Positions 1 to 6,323 of a DNA stretch of 10,362 bases are shown one piece after another; position 1 is the first letter of the stretch, and each line of letters starts with the position of its first letter. The notes under the pieces were generated by a model, which had not been told where the DNA came from, searched no databases, and worked only from the letters and a program-made list of their open reading frames with translations. The translations under genes and the position numbers were made by a program. This stretch comes from Hyphomicrobiales bacterium. Lineage in GTDB: Bacteria; Pseudomonadota; Alphaproteobacteria; Rhizobiales; Hyphomicrobiaceae. The DNA lies in contig JAFKKW010000363.1 of the NCBI GenBank assembly GCA_017304275.1, positions 1 to 10,362 on the forward strand, in the 5' to 3' direction.

Positions 1-60
1 GTCTGGGGCCGCGGCTACGTGCTGCGCAATCCGGGCGAAGACAATATCGCCGCCGCCTGA
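1..60 (+). CDS. ctrA: C-terminal end of a CtrA-like response regulator (partial)
   Basis: Only the last 19 codons and the TGA stop are in the window. They read VWGRGYVLRNPGEDNIAAA. The segment WGRGYVLR is the closing beta-hairpin (wing) of the OmpR/PhoB-type winged-helix DNA-binding domain, and the longer form VWGRGYVLR-(D/N)-P is what I know from alphaproteobacterial CtrA, the essential cell-cycle transcription factor phosphorylated through the CckA-ChpT relay. The short acidic tail followed by alanines is also typical. Other OmpR-family regulators share GxGYxLR, so the family is secure and the CtrA identity is likely but rests on 19 residues. A strong terminator follows the stop by about 35 bases, so the gene ends its own transcript. 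Confidence 0.72.
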   Translation, partial: VWGRGYVLRNPGEDNIAAA

Positions 61-95
61 CGCGACTTTTCCTGCAAACGTGCAGCCCCATCTTC

Positions 96-125
96 GGCGG
101 GATCCTTTTCGGATCCCGCCTTTTT
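96..125 (+). terminator. Rho-independent terminator of the ctrA-like gene
   Basis: A perfect 10-bp stem GGCGGGATCC / GGATCCCGCC encloses a five-base loop (TTTTC) and is followed at once by five T residues (121-125). This is a textbook intrinsic terminator, placed 35 bases after the stop of the upstream gene. Confidence 0.93.
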
Positions 126-339
126 CGTGTGGCGTGCGCACGTTGTCTCGTGGCGCAACATTTTCGGTTTCTGTCTGAATTTCGTTGTCGACATCAGGTC
201 CGCGTCCTTGCGCGTTGTGCCTCATTTCGGACTCCGAATTGGTTTCCAATCCGTCATTATTCGCGATGTGCTGATTTGAGTTGCGGGCGGGAACTTCCGT
301 TCATCGATCTTCCGTTGGCGCCTTAGTGGTGGACAACTC
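126..339. other. Intergenic leader of the S8 protease gene
   Basis: This stretch separates the terminator from the protease start. It is visibly less GC-rich than its surroundings. It contains a small inverted repeat ATTGG-TTT-CCAAT (238-250) and a weak ECF-type promoter candidate at 290-316. A ribosome-binding-like GGTGGA lies at 328-333, six bases before the ATG at 340. I see no convincing sigma-70 promoter and no small gene. Confidence 0.4.
290..316 (+). promoter_or_regulatory. Weak candidate ECF-type promoter upstream of the S8 protease
   Basis: GGAAC (290-294) and CGTT (313-316) are the two halves of an alphaproteobacterial ECF promoter, but the spacer is 18 bases, against 16 at the sigma gene in this window and the usual 16-17. 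The site is 24 bases before the ATG at 340. If real, it would place the protease under the neighbouring sigma factor or the general stress sigma factor EcfG. The long spacer makes this tentative. Confidence 0.25.
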
Positions 340-2553
340 ATGCCGACCTCCTTCACAGGGACCGCGGGGGCGCCCATACTCCGTACCGGGGGTTTGTGTG
401 CGTCGGGGTCTTCCAAAATGGTTTTGGCTGGAGATACGCGGTTGGCGTTCGCCGCGCGTGTGAGCGTTTGTCCGCTGCCCGTCCATCGGTGGAACGCTAT
501 TGCGCGTTCCCTGCGCGCACTCGCGCTTTGGGGCGCATTGCTCGTCGTTGCGCATTGGACTGCCGACGCGGCCTGGGCCGGCTCGAAATACAACCAGAAG
601 AACTCGCGCAACGGATACGGCTTCAACGCCTACTCGTTCGAAGCCTTCCGCAAGCAACAGCAGGCCGAGATGGAGCGACGTGCCAAAGAGCAGGCGCGCG
701 CGCAGCAGCAGGCGATGCGCGACGCGGGCAAGGGGAAGGCCCAGCAACAGCAAAACAGGCAGAAGGCCGGGAAAGCCAATGCCGGTGGCGATGGCGACGG
801 GGATGATGTCGATCCGTCGGCGACCGAAGCCGAACGCAACGTCCGTGCGATCGCCAAGCTTCGTCAGCAGGAGCTGGAGCGCGTGCAACGCGAGCACGCG
901 CAGGAGTTGCGGAGGGAGCACGCTCGTTCCGAGCGCATTCGGGAGCACATGCTCCGGAAGCGGGAGCGGGACCTGGCCAACACGCTCAAGGCGCCTGCAA
1001 GGCCGCCACGGATGCTGCCTGCCGCGGTGACGAAGAGCGAACCGGCCGATCCGCCGACCGATCGGCGCCCTGGGCTGCTCGATACCTTGCCGGCGCAGGC
1101 TTCCCACCTCGGCATGAGCCGTCGTGCCCTGAGGGGAGATCGTGACAAGGATGACGAGACCGGTCGGGCCGATGCGGCCGAGACGGACGGCGCGGGGCGG
1201 CTGGACGTGGACGCGCACGCGGCTGGCGATGCGCGGGGCGTCAATGTGATCGAATGGCGCTCGGCGAAGAGCCGGACATTCCCGGGGCGGGACACGGGCG
1301 CCGAGATGCCTTCGAAAATGTTCGTCGACGAGCGCAAGAGCGAGCTTGTGGTGTCGGACATCTCGCCGGTCGATCTCGAGACGGCGAAGGCACACGGGTT
1401 CGTCCTCGGCGAGTCGATCGATCTCAAGGGCGGCGGCAAGGTGCGGCGGCTCAGCGCCCCGGGCTTCACGCGCGACGAGGCCGAGCGCGAGCTTCACAAG
1501 ATCCTGCCGTTCCTGCCCGTGACGCCAAACCACGCGTACACGATCTTCATGGGAACGCTCGGCGAGAGCGAAGGCGCCAGCGCCATGCCGGGGCTCGATC
1601 CGCGGAAACTGGCACCTGCCTCGGCAAAGCCGTGTCCGGCGCAGACCTGCTTCGGCGGCCAGCTCATCCATTGGAGCAAGACTCTCGGCTCCTGCACCAA
1701 GGACGTGCGGATCGGCGTCATCGATACGTCGTTCGATATCGGGCATCCCTCGTTCAAGTCCGTCAATGCGATCCAGGGCGAGTTTCTGAGCGGCGAGCGG
1801 CCGTCACCCTACGATTGGCACGGCACGGCGGTTCTTTCCCTTCTCGCAGGCAATCCGGTGAGCGGAACGCCGGGACTGGTTCCCGACGCCACGTTCCTAC
1901 TTGCCACCGCGTTCCGCAGCGACGTCAACGGCAATGCCTCCACGGATACGGTCCGGCTGCTGGCGGCGCTCGACTGGCTGGAGCAGCTCGACGTCGACAT
2001 CGTCAACATGAGCTTCTCGGGCCCGCAGGACAATGCGCTCGCAGCGGCCATCGCGCGCATGAGCAAGAAGGGCGTCGTTTTCATCGCCGCTGCGGGCAAC
2101 ATGGGGCCGACGGCGGCTCCGAGCTATCCGGCAGCCTATCCGAACGTGATCGCGGTCACCGCGGTCAACCGCAACGGCATGAACTACAAGAGTGCCAATC
2201 GCGGGTCGTACATCGACGTCGCGGCGCCGGGCGTCGATATCCTGACGGCGCTTCCGGATGCGAAACAGGGCTATCGCACCGGCACGTCGTTTGCGGTGCC
2301 GTTCGTGACGGCCATCATGGCAACGAAGGTCCACGGCGGCGAGCCCATGACGGAGCAGGAGTTGCTCGCCCAGATTGCGACGCGCGATCTCGGGCCCCCC
2401 GGTCCGGATCCCATCTATGGGGCCGGGCTCGTCGTGGCGCCGAAGCGCTGCGCGCGCGGCGACGCGGTCGCCGATGGCGCGCCGGCATCCGGGCTCGACG
2501 CATGGTCCACGCGCACGACGTTCATCAAGGCCGGCGCGGGCTTTGCGCCTTAG
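340..2553 (+). CDS. Secreted subtilisin-like (S8) serine protease with an N-terminal charged coiled-coil region
   Basis: The product (737 residues from this start) is a subtilase that hydrolyses peptide bonds outside the cytoplasm. The catalytic triad and oxyanion residue are all visible: Asp462 in GVIDTS, His494 in WHGTAV, Asn587 in AAAGN, Ser650 in GTSFAVP. A hydrophobic stretch at residues 58-75 ending ADAAWA is a signal peptide with cleavage near Ala80. Residues about 100-215 are rich in Gln, Arg, Glu and Ala and look like coiled coil. Residues about 325-385 resemble the prodomain-like segment found before the peptidase in related proteins. The start is uncertain: ATG 340 has GGTGGA six bases upstream but gives an unusually long 80-residue leader, while ATG 418 or GTG 460 would give leaders of 54 or 40 residues. 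The gene converges with an ECF sigma/anti-sigma operon, suggesting a shared stress or envelope role (inference). The substrate is unknown. Confidence 0.9.
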   Translation: MPTSFTGTAGAPILRTGGLCASGSSKMVLAGDTRLAFAARVSVCPLPVHRWNAIARSLRALALWGALLVVAHWTADAAWAGSKYNQKNSRNGYGFNAYSFEAFRKQQQAEMERRAKEQARAQQQAMRDAGKGKAQQQQNRQKAGKANAGGDGDGDDVDPSATEAERNVRAIAKLRQQELERVQREHAQELRREHARSERIREHMLRKRERDLANTLKAPARPPRMLPAAVTKSEPADPPTDRRPGLLDTLPAQASHLGMSRRALRGDRDKDDETGRADAAETDGAGRLDVDAHAAGDARGVNVIEWRSAKSRTFPGRDTGAEMPSKMFVDERKSELVVSDISPVDLETAKAHGFVLGESIDLKGGGKVRRLSAPGFTRDEAERELHKILPFLPVTPNHAYTIFMGTLGESEGASAMPGLDPRKLAPASAKPCPAQTCFGGQLIHWSKTLGSCTKDVRIGVIDTSFDIGHPSFKSVNAIQGEFLSGERPSPYDWHGTAVLSLLAGNPVSGTPGLVPDATFLLATAFRSDVNGNASTDTVRLLAALDWLEQLDVDIVNMSFSGPQDNALAAAIARMSKKGVVFIAAAGNMGPTAAPSYPAAYPNVIAVTAVNRNGMNYKSANRGSYIDVAAPGVDILTALPDAKQGYRTGTSFAVPFVTAIMATKVHGGEPMTEQELLAQIATRDLGPPGPDPIYGAGLVVAPKRCARGDAVADGAPASGLDAWSTRTTFIKAGAGFAP

Positions 2554-2558
2554 GGTCT

Positions 2559-2581
2559 GCCGTCTTGGGGAACCCTACGGC
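2559..2581. other. Small hairpin after the protease stop
   Basis: GCCGT (2559-2563) pairs with ACGGC (2577-2581), with GGG/CCC pairing inside. It starts six bases after the protease stop in the convergent intergenic region and could help transcript ending, but no T-run follows on either strand. The same spacer (2554-2680) also holds a 12-bp palindrome, ACGGCCGGCCGT, at 2615-2626. I see nothing else there. Confidence 0.3.
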
Positions 2582-2680
2582 TGATGGCCGGCAAGGGGCC
2601 AGAATGTGATGGAGACGGCCGGCCGTACCCGTGTCAGTCGAGCATGCCGAGATCGGGTGGAACCGAGACCGCCGAGAGAC

Positions 2681-3520
2681 CTACTGTGGGCTTTGCCACG
2701 CGTTCTTCAGGAACAGCGCCTCGTCGTCGGCTCCGAACGCCTCGCCGGAGATCATGGTCTCGACCATGGCGTCGATGGCGGGATTGTTGATGCCGGTGGC
2801 CGTCTGGTAGGTGCCGTCCGTCGCCGGCGTCCTCGCCGGCTGCTTCGGCGTCTCGACGTGCTGGGCGATGCGCCAGGTACCGCTCGGCGTACGGCAGGCC
2901 AGTCCGGCCGCGTCCTGTTTCGCGCCAGAGACCGTCACCCGATATTCGCGGCACACGCTATCCGTCGTCGTCCTGAACGAGACGATGGGCTCGATGGATG
3001 TGCGTCCGTTGTCCGTGGTCAGGACGGTTCTGCTGGGATTTGCATCGAGCGCGTAGGCGAGGGCGCCGGATGCGACGAGGTCCGGGCCGGACGTGGCGAT
3101 CAGCGAGGGCGGCGCCTCCGCGGGGGTGTTCGCGCGGCCGGCAAGCCAACCGACCGCGGCGCCAGCCACGACGAGGGTCGCCATGCTTGCGGCCAAGGCC
3201 GGCGTAAAGCCACCCGGGGCGATGCGCGCGGCGGCGGCGTCAACGAGGAGGCGCAGGCGTCCGCCGAGCGGAACGCTCGTCATGCTCGCGCGCGCTTGCG
3301 GACGCGCACGCTCGATGGCTTTGATCAGGCGGTCGGGGACGGGCTCACGCAGCGTCGGCTCGAAGGCCGTGGCAAGTTGCGCGCGTGTTTCGACAAACGG
3401 CGCAAGGCGCACCCGGAGGGCCGCATCCTGCCGCAGCAGGCGCTCGAGCGCCTGGCATTCCTCCGGCGTCAATTCGCCGTCGGCATAGGCCATCAAAATT
3501 TCGTCGGCAACATAACTCAT
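2681..3520 (-). CDS. Membrane-anchored anti-sigma factor paired with the adjacent ECF sigma factor
   Basis: The 279-residue product should bind and hold the ECF sigma factor encoded just upstream. Residues 6-45 (DEILMAYADGELTPEE...) match the start of the anti-sigma family in COG5662, where DGEL follows a short helix. The zinc-binding HxxxCxxC motif of ZAS-type anti-sigma factors is absent. One transmembrane segment spans about residues 107-127, leaving a cytoplasmic N-terminal half and a periplasmic half of about 150 residues. The periplasmic half holds two cysteines (C190, C209) in a probable beta-rich section that could form a disulfide. The ATG at 3520 was chosen because the family begins near this point, it lies 8 bases after the sigma gene stop, and a GAGAG sits just upstream. 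A longer open frame reaches 3700 but would overlap the sigma gene out of frame. The gene is co-transcribed with the sigma gene and converges with the S8 protease. Confidence 0.85.
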   Translation of the reverse strand: MSYVADEILMAYADGELTPEECQALERLLRQDAALRVRLAPFVETRAQLATAFEPTLREPVPDRLIKAIERARPQARASMTSVPLGGRLRLLVDAAAARIAPGGFTPALAASMATLVVAGAAVGWLAGRANTPAEAPPSLIATSGPDLVASGALAYALDANPSRTVLTTDNGRTSIEPIVSFRTTTDSVCREYRVTVSGAKQDAAGLACRTPSGTWRIAQHVETPKQPARTPATDGTYQTATGINNPAIDAMVETMISGEAFGADDEALFLKNAWQSPQ

Positions 3521-3528
3521 TTGAGCTC

Positions 3529-4071
3529 TCAACGTTCTCGGCTCGAAACTGGAATAGGCGGCGGGACTGCCGCGGCGACCGGAATGTCGGTCAGCGCCGC
3601 ATAAAGGGATTGGCGGGCTCGGGACAACCGACTCATGACCGTACCAATCGGGATGCCGAGGATGTTCGCCGCCTCCTTGTAGGAAACGCCCTCGACGCAC
3701 ACCATCGCCACCAGCACCTGCTGATCGGCAGGCAGGCGTGCGATGCTTTCGGTCACGGCAGCGAGAGTAAGACGGCTTTCCGTGACGGCGCGCCCGTCCA
3801 CGCCGACCAGATTCTCGACCTCGTCAAGTTGGCGCGGGTCGCCCTGGGCCCTACGACCGCGGTGGTGGTCCACCCAAATATTTTGCGCAATGCGATACAT
3901 CCAACTATCGAGACTCGTTCCCGGCTTCCACTGGTCCAAATGCGCCAACGCACGCTCGCACGTATCCTGCACGAGGTAGTCCGCCTTATCCTTGTCGCCG
4001 GTCAGCGCGAGAGCGAATCTGCGCAGACGCGGCAGTAGCTGGATCATCCGCGACTGGATTTCATCCACCAC
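3529..4071 (-). CDS. ECF-type RNA polymerase sigma factor
   Basis: The 180-residue product directs RNA polymerase to stress-type promoters. Region 2 covers about residues 14-75, with the D-YLVQDTCERAL helix and the W-P-tSLDSWMYRIAQN segment typical of sigma-70 region 2. Region 4 covers about 105-162, with RLPADQQVL, the helix-turn-helix SYKEAANILGIPIGTVMSRL and the closing ARQSLY. The length is normal for an ECF sigma factor apart from a short proline-rich tail (VAAAVPPPIP). The start is GTG at 4071, with GGAGG ending five bases upstream; a second GTG at 4068 is equally possible. The stop is 8 bases before the anti-sigma start, so the two genes form an operon. A promoter of ECF form lies immediately upstream, consistent with autoregulation. 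I cannot assign an ECF group or a stimulus from the sequence alone. Confidence 0.93.
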   Translation of the reverse strand: MVDEIQSRMIQLLPRLRRFALALTGDKDKADYLVQDTCERALAHLDQWKPGTSLDSWMYRIAQNIWVDHHRGRRAQGDPRQLDEVENLVGVDGRAVTESRLTLAAVTESIARLPADQQVLVAMVCVEGVSYKEAANILGIPIGTVMSRLSRARQSLYAALTDIPVAAAVPPPIPVSSRER

Positions 4072-4097
4072 GGCCCCCTCCCGCGACTATTGGGTAC

Positions 4098-4122
4098 AAC
4101 GCAACCTGCAATACCTTATTCC
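4098..4122 (-). promoter_or_regulatory. ECF-type promoter of the sigma/anti-sigma operon
   Basis: On the minus strand GGAAT (4122-4118) and CGTT (4101-4098) are separated by exactly 16 bases. This fits the alphaproteobacterial ECF/EcfG consensus GGAAC-N16/17-CGTT with one mismatch in the -35 element. Transcription would begin roughly 6-10 bases downstream, about 20 bases before the GTG start of the sigma gene. The site therefore supports autoregulation by this sigma factor, or control by the general stress sigma factor EcfG, which reads nearly the same sequence. Confidence 0.68.
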
Positions 4123-4176
4123 TGAGCGCGGTGTTTTTGGGGCGGGTGTGGCTTTTCTGAGGTGGTTCAACAGGTC

Positions 4177-4551
4177 TCAGCCGAGGAGGCGCCCCTCGAG
4201 CTGGATAATGCAACTCTCGATATTGTGCAGAATCTCATCCGTTTTTTCGAGGTCGCGCCGGATGGCGTCGATGTCGGGAAGGGCGTCTTTCTTGGTAAAT
4301 GCGCGGGAAACGCGCCGCAGAGTGGCAAACAGCCCCCGCCGGCGGGCCTCGCGCGCGGCGGCGTCCTCGGCGCGCTGGATGGTGCGGCGCGCGCGAACCT
4401 CCTGCTTGCCGATGCGGCGCTTCAACAGCGCCACCTCCTTCTTCTTGTGACGCAACTCCTTGATGGCCGCCTTGGCCTCCGCCTCGGATTTCACCTCGAC
4501 CAGCACCTCCGTGCCATCGATCCGTGCGAAACGCATCTGCCTCAGCTGCAT
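4177..4551 (-). CDS. Small charged coiled-coil protein of unknown function
   Basis: I do not recognise this 124-residue protein. The first 20 residues (MQLRQMRFARIDGTEVLVEV) read like a short beta-hairpin. Residues about 22-70 form a long Lys/Arg/Glu/Ala-rich helix of coiled-coil type. Residues 72-90 are basic (RRRGLFATLRRVSRAFTKK), and residues 93-121 form a second amphipathic helix with heptad-like leucines and isoleucines. There is no signal peptide or membrane segment, so it is probably cytoplasmic; the basic middle could bind nucleic acid or a membrane surface, but that is a guess. The start is ATG 4551, with GGGGAG eight bases upstream. It lies 105 bases upstream of the sigma gene on the same strand, but the ECF promoter lies between them, so it need not share their transcript. 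A strong hairpin sits in its leader. Confidence 0.72.
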   Translation of the reverse strand: MQLRQMRFARIDGTEVLVEVKSEAEAKAAIKELRHKKKEVALLKRRIGKQEVRARRTIQRAEDAAAREARRRGLFATLRRVSRAFTKKDALPDIDAIRRDLEKTDEILHNIESCIIQLEGRLLG

Positions 4552-4581
4552 GGCAGGTTCTCCCCGAACGCCCCTGGCCGC

Positions 4582-4620
4582 GGACCCTACACGCTGGCGC
4601 GTAGGGCGTCAGCAGGGTCC
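4582..4620. other. Strong two-part hairpin between divergent genes
   Basis: The outer arm GGACCCT (4582-4588) pairs with AGGGTCC (4614-4620). The inner arm GCTGGCGC (4593-4600) pairs with GCGTCAGC (4606-4613) with one G-T pair. The loop is GTAGG and a four-base bulge (ACAC) interrupts one side. No T-run follows in either direction, so it is not a normal terminator. It lies 30 bases upstream of the coiled-coil gene start and about 105 upstream of the hydrolase start, either as a leader RNA structure or as a protein-binding inverted repeat. The rest of the 4552-4725 spacer shows no clear promoter. Confidence 0.5.
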
Positions 4621-4725
4621 CCGAGGTCGGCCCCCGCGTTACCCGACCGGCATGCCGGGCTGGCTGCTTCGGCTAAAACCTTCTATGGAGGGACAACGGT
4701 TTGGAGAAAGGCGACCTGCGCGCGC

Positions 4726-5385
4726 ATGACTCAATCTTCCACGGACACAAAGACGCTGCGGGCGGCTATCGTGCCGGTCACGCCGTTCCAGCAGAATTGC
4801 ACGCTGCTGTGGGACGACACGACCAAAACGGGCGTGGTCGTCGATCCGGGCGGGGATCTCGACGAGATCCGCCGTGCCATCCAAGAGCTCGGTATCACGG
4901 TCGAGAAGATCGTGCTGACGCATGGCCATATCGATCATGCGGGCGGGGCGGCGGAGCTGAAAGAGGCTCTGGGCGTCGAGATCGAAGGGCCGCACGGCGC
5001 CGACCGTTTCCTGCTCGACAACCTCGAGAAGCAGGGCGCGGCCTACGGCATTCCGGCTCGGGCGGTGACGCCGGACCGCTGGCTCGAGGAGGGCGATACC
5101 GTCACCATCGCCGGGCATACCTTCGAGGTCCTGCATTGCCCGGGGCACTCGCCGGGCTCGGTGGTGCTGGTCAACCGCGCGCACCGGCTGATCCTGATGG
5201 GCGACGTGCTGTTCCGCGGCTCGATCGGTCGCACCGACTTTCCCTACGGCGATCACGACGCGCTGATCAATGCCATCACGACCAAGCTCTTGCCGCTCGG
5301 TGACGACTTCACGTTCATCTGCGGGCATGGACCGGTGAGCACCATCGGCGACGAGCGGCGGACCAATCCGTTCCTGCCCCGCTAA
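4726..5385 (+). CDS. Metallo-beta-lactamase-fold hydrolase, glyoxalase II-like (YcbL type)
   Basis: The 219-residue cytoplasmic product is a dinuclear-metal hydrolase of the glyoxalase II branch, which characteristically cleaves thioesters such as S-lactoylglutathione. All metal ligands are present: H66, H68, D70 and H71 in THGHIDH, H141 in CPGHSPGS, D160 in MGDVLF and H201 in CGHGP. The compact length and the RGSIGRTDFPYGD stretch match the YcbL-type single-domain proteins rather than full glyoxalase II, which carries an extra glutathione-binding C-terminal domain. The true substrate is therefore uncertain. The ATG at 4726 begins the conserved part; an AAAGG lies about 14 bases upstream, so the ribosome site is weak, and the open frame running back to 4162 shows no family similarity. 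The gene stands alone and converges with the secreted protein gene ending at 5415. Confidence 0.9.
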   Translation: MTQSSTDTKTLRAAIVPVTPFQQNCTLLWDDTTKTGVVVDPGGDLDEIRRAIQELGITVEKIVLTHGHIDHAGGAAELKEALGVEIEGPHGADRFLLDNLEKQGAAYGIPARAVTPDRWLEEGDTVTIAGHTFEVLHCPGHSPGSVVLVNRAHRLILMGDVLFRGSIGRTDFPYGDHDALINAITTKLLPLGDDFTFICGHGPVSTIGDERRTNPFLPR

Positions 5386-5414
5386 GGGTGTGCGTCTCCG
5401 ATCGATCCGGGATC

Positions 5415-5786
5415 TCAGCGCGTGCCGCGCGACCAGCCGAAGTCGAGGCAGCCGAAGATGCCGCACTCGTTCTGCATCGTGCCGTAGCCGGTCAGGGAGC
5501 CGTCGTTCTCGTAGAAGTCGACGGTTTCGACGCGCAGCGTTTCCGCGCAGCTCCGACGGCAAGCAATCCAAGTCCCGTTGGGCTTCCTGACCTCGTAGCC
5601 GGTGCTCGTGACGCGAACCGGACCGGCGACGGAGCCGTTGCCGAAGCGGCTCACGGCGACCGCGACATCGCCTTCGGGCTTGCGGCGCAGGAAGCCGGCC
5701 TCGGCGGGAAGGACGGCCGGCAGCATCACGCAGGCGACGGCGGCGAGGGATAACGCAACGGCAGCGAAAGATTTGCGGCGCGACAT
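5415..5786 (-). CDS. Small exported protein of unknown function, cysteine-containing
   Basis: This 123-residue protein starts with a clear signal peptide: basic MSRRK, a hydrophobic run to about residue 25, then LPAEAG, giving cleavage near residue 30. The mature part of about 93 residues has cysteines in IACRRSCAETLRVE and in NECGIFGCLDFGWS, four in all, suited to two disulfides in the periplasm. I recognise the pattern from uncharacterised proteins of Hyphomicrobiales but know no function. The ATG at 5786 is supported by AGGAG nine bases upstream. It lies 54 bases downstream of another small exported protein on the same strand, so the two may be co-transcribed. Confidence 0.78.
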   Translation of the reverse strand: MSRRKSFAAVALSLAAVACVMLPAVLPAEAGFLRRKPEGDVAVAVSRFGNGSVAGPVRVTSTGYEVRKPNGTWIACRRSCAETLRVETVDFYENDGSLTGYGTMQNECGIFGCLDFGWSRGTR

Positions 5787-5840
5787 CGTTGCGCTCTCCT
5801 AGCTATGGGTACGGCTTCGAAACGAACGCGGGCCTGCAGG

Positions 5841-6323
5841 TCAGCCGCTCTTCGCGAACTGCAGTTTGACGCCAGTGAAACCGGGGCCTCCGGTCGAGAT
5901 GGATACGGTCTGACGGGAGCCCGTCATGGAGACGTTCATCGATCCCGAGATCGCCCCCGAGAAACGGAGGTTGAATCCGCTCGCGGTCTGCTTTCCGTTC
6001 ACGTTGCCGGTCTGGTTGAACTCGCGTTCCTCCCCGGTTCCCGTGATCGAGCCGCCGGCGCTCTGCAGGCTGGCGCGCATGTTGATCTTAAACGAGGCGT
6101 TGCCGCAATTGATGGCCATCCCGAGGCTGCTGCCCGACTTGGCATTGTAGTAGCCCTTGCAGCGTAGACGTTCACTCTTGCCGTTCTCGAGGCGCACGCT
6201 GCCGGATCCGGTCCATGCGCCATCGAGCGCAGAGAAGGTTCCTTCGATCGCAGAAGCGGGCATGGCCAGAGCGGCGAGCGCGATCGCTGCGCAGGATGCG
6301 ATGGAAATGCAAGAGCGTGTCAC
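5841..6323 (-). CDS. Exported beta-rich protein of unknown function
   Basis: The 160-residue product has a signal peptide (hydrophobic CAAIALAALAMPASA, cleavage near residue 25) and a mature part rich in Gly, Ser, Thr and Asn in alternating polar/apolar strands. It begins with a LDGAWTGSGSVRLENG motif and has two cysteines, in LRCKGYY and INCGN. This looks like a small beta-barrel or lipocalin-like fold in the periplasm, but the fold is inferred from pattern only. The start is GTG at 6323: GGAGG ends five bases upstream and no in-frame ATG offers a better start. It is followed after 54 bases by the other small exported protein gene. Confidence 0.78.
   Translation of the reverse strand: MTRSCISIASCAAIALAALAMPASAIEGTFSALDGAWTGSGSVRLENGKSERLRCKGYYNAKSGSSLGMAINCGNASFKINMRASLQSAGGSITGTGEEREFNQTGNVNGKQTASGFNLRFSGAISGSMNVSMTGSRQTVSISTGGPGFTGVKLQFAKSG

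Noticed and set aside
301..1746. Long minus-strand open frame (481 codons) opposite the protease gene
   Set aside because: The composition is Arg/Leu/His-rich with no recognisable motif, as expected for the shadow of a GC-rich gene. The plus-strand protease has a full catalytic site and explains the region.
1254..2609. Plus-strand open frame of 451 codons overlapping the protease in another frame
   Set aside because: It is an Arg/Gly/Ala-rich shadow without motifs; the overlapping frame carries the catalytic triad.
3521..3700. N-terminal extension of the anti-sigma factor to 3700
   Set aside because: It would overlap the sigma gene by about 170 bases out of frame. The family start and a suitable ribosome site are at 3520.
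4141..4180. Short inverted repeat CTGAG/CTCAG at the end of the coiled-coil gene as a terminator
   Set aside because: Only five pairs with a long loop, and no T-run on the coding strand.
4162..4725. Upstream extension of the metallo-hydrolase frame, giving 407 residues
   Set aside because: The added 188 residues lie opposite the coiled-coil gene and across the hairpin, and show no similarity to the family; the hydrolase begins at 4726.
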